Of a DNA stretch of 64,000 nucleotides, positions 63,767-64,000 are shown piece by piece. Both the position numbers and the translations under genes were made by a program. Location: the NCBI GenBank assembly GCA_002354335.1, contig DELI01000009.1, forward strand, positions 1 through 64,000, given 5' to 3'. The notes below the pieces were generated by a model. That model saw only the letters and a list, made by a program, of their open reading frames with translations. It did not search any database and was not told the DNA's origin. Within the stretch, counting starts at the first letter, position 1, and every line of letters starts with the position of its first letter. This DNA is from Sphingobacterium sp. UBA2700. Lineage in GTDB: Bacteria > Bacteroidota > Bacteroidia > Sphingobacteriales > Sphingobacteriaceae.

Positions 63767-64000
63767 TTGTACTTGATATTTTGTAGTACCTTCGTTGTTT
63801 GAAGTGATGCAAAGGTAGAAAAATCATCCATACAGTCCAAATCTTTTGATAAAAAAAGAAGGTCTAATTTTTAACTCGTTGTTTTTCAGTTTGAAAAAAT
63901 AGCCCTAACATTTCTCCTTCGCTGATTTAGACCTTTTTTTTGATTGGATGTTGGTAACACTATCGCGATTAATTGGATACTCCGGTCTCAAATTATCCGC

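Noticed and set aside
63515..63802. Open frame ending in CDPAGIRTQDPYIKS-type sequence
   Set aside because: It reads across the tRNA-Lys gene and its terminator; this peptide is a well-known artefact of translating tRNA sequence.

Overview
The window reads as chromosomal DNA of a Bacteroidota bacterium, most likely of the Sphingobacteriaceae (Sphingobacterium-like). The reasons are SusC/SusD outer-membrane pairs, several AraC regulators with cupin or PchR-like halves, the DUF6702–HupE/UreJ–M1 peptidase trio, thiamine genes in the order thiS-thiC-thiE-like-thiE-thiG-thiH-thiF behind a TPP riboswitch, and weak or absent Shine-Dalgarno sequences. Genus is inferred from gene content only.

Layout. 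0.4–8.1 kb is a catabolic operon for L-fucose (or a related 6-deoxysugar): divergent AraC regulator, FucP permease, mutarotase, UxaA-type dehydratase, two SDR dehydrogenases, an FAH-type diketoacid hydrolase and a lactonase. Together they supply a complete non-phosphorylating route to pyruvate and lactate. 8.2–13.0 kb is a convergent SusD/SusC pair. 13.4–22.2 kb holds housekeeping genes: fluoride channel, ATP-type PEP carboxykinase, an AraC regulator, a 41-residue unknown protein, the DUF6702/HupE/M1 group, a GNAT enzyme and a TetR regulator. 22.3–26.8 kb is an RNA-repair locus: a WYL regulator diverges from a slipin–RtcB operon, and the 850 bp between them contains a circularly permuted tRNA-like RNA resembling bacterial Y RNAs (YrlA type). 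26.9–32.9 kb is the thiamine operon. 33.3–37.3 kb carries a Crp/Fnr regulator, a cation/proton antiporter, an exported protein and a PchR-like AraC regulator. At about 38.6 kb the front half of a TonB siderophore receptor is joined to the back half of a large helicase, so both genes are broken. 40.8–44.4 kb is a 5-oxoprolinase operon (pxpBCA) ending in an aberrant NRAMP-fold transporter. 44.4–50.1 kb has a methyltransferase, an effector-binding protein, MsrA, polyphosphate kinase and an unusual flavodoxin-fold/UbiA fusion. 50.4–51.2 kb encodes an exported protein made of nine 16-residue YD-like repeats.

The most striking region is 51.66–61.57 kb: a compact seven-gene operon, visibly more AT-rich than its surroundings. 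It encodes a vWA-like lipoprotein, a small membrane protein, a tubulin-superfamily GTPase, a 1129-residue actin/Hsp70-fold ATPase, a membrane-anchored coiled-coil protein, a MotA/ExbB-type channel with a long coiled-coil tail and a MotB/OmpA-type partner. The last two recall ZorA/ZorB of Zorya defence, but no Zorya effector gene is present. I regard this as the best candidate for an undescribed system: an ion-driven envelope motor coupled to cytoskeletal-type nucleotide switches. Its edges carry a DUF6804/nuclease pair, a decayed TlpA-like thioredoxin gene and tRNA-Lys.

Two families of short interspersed repeats run through the window. One is bounded by inverted TTAGTAG-type arrays (four copies) and supplies the stop codon of three genes. 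The other is a 14-bp-period TTAGACAT array (two copies).
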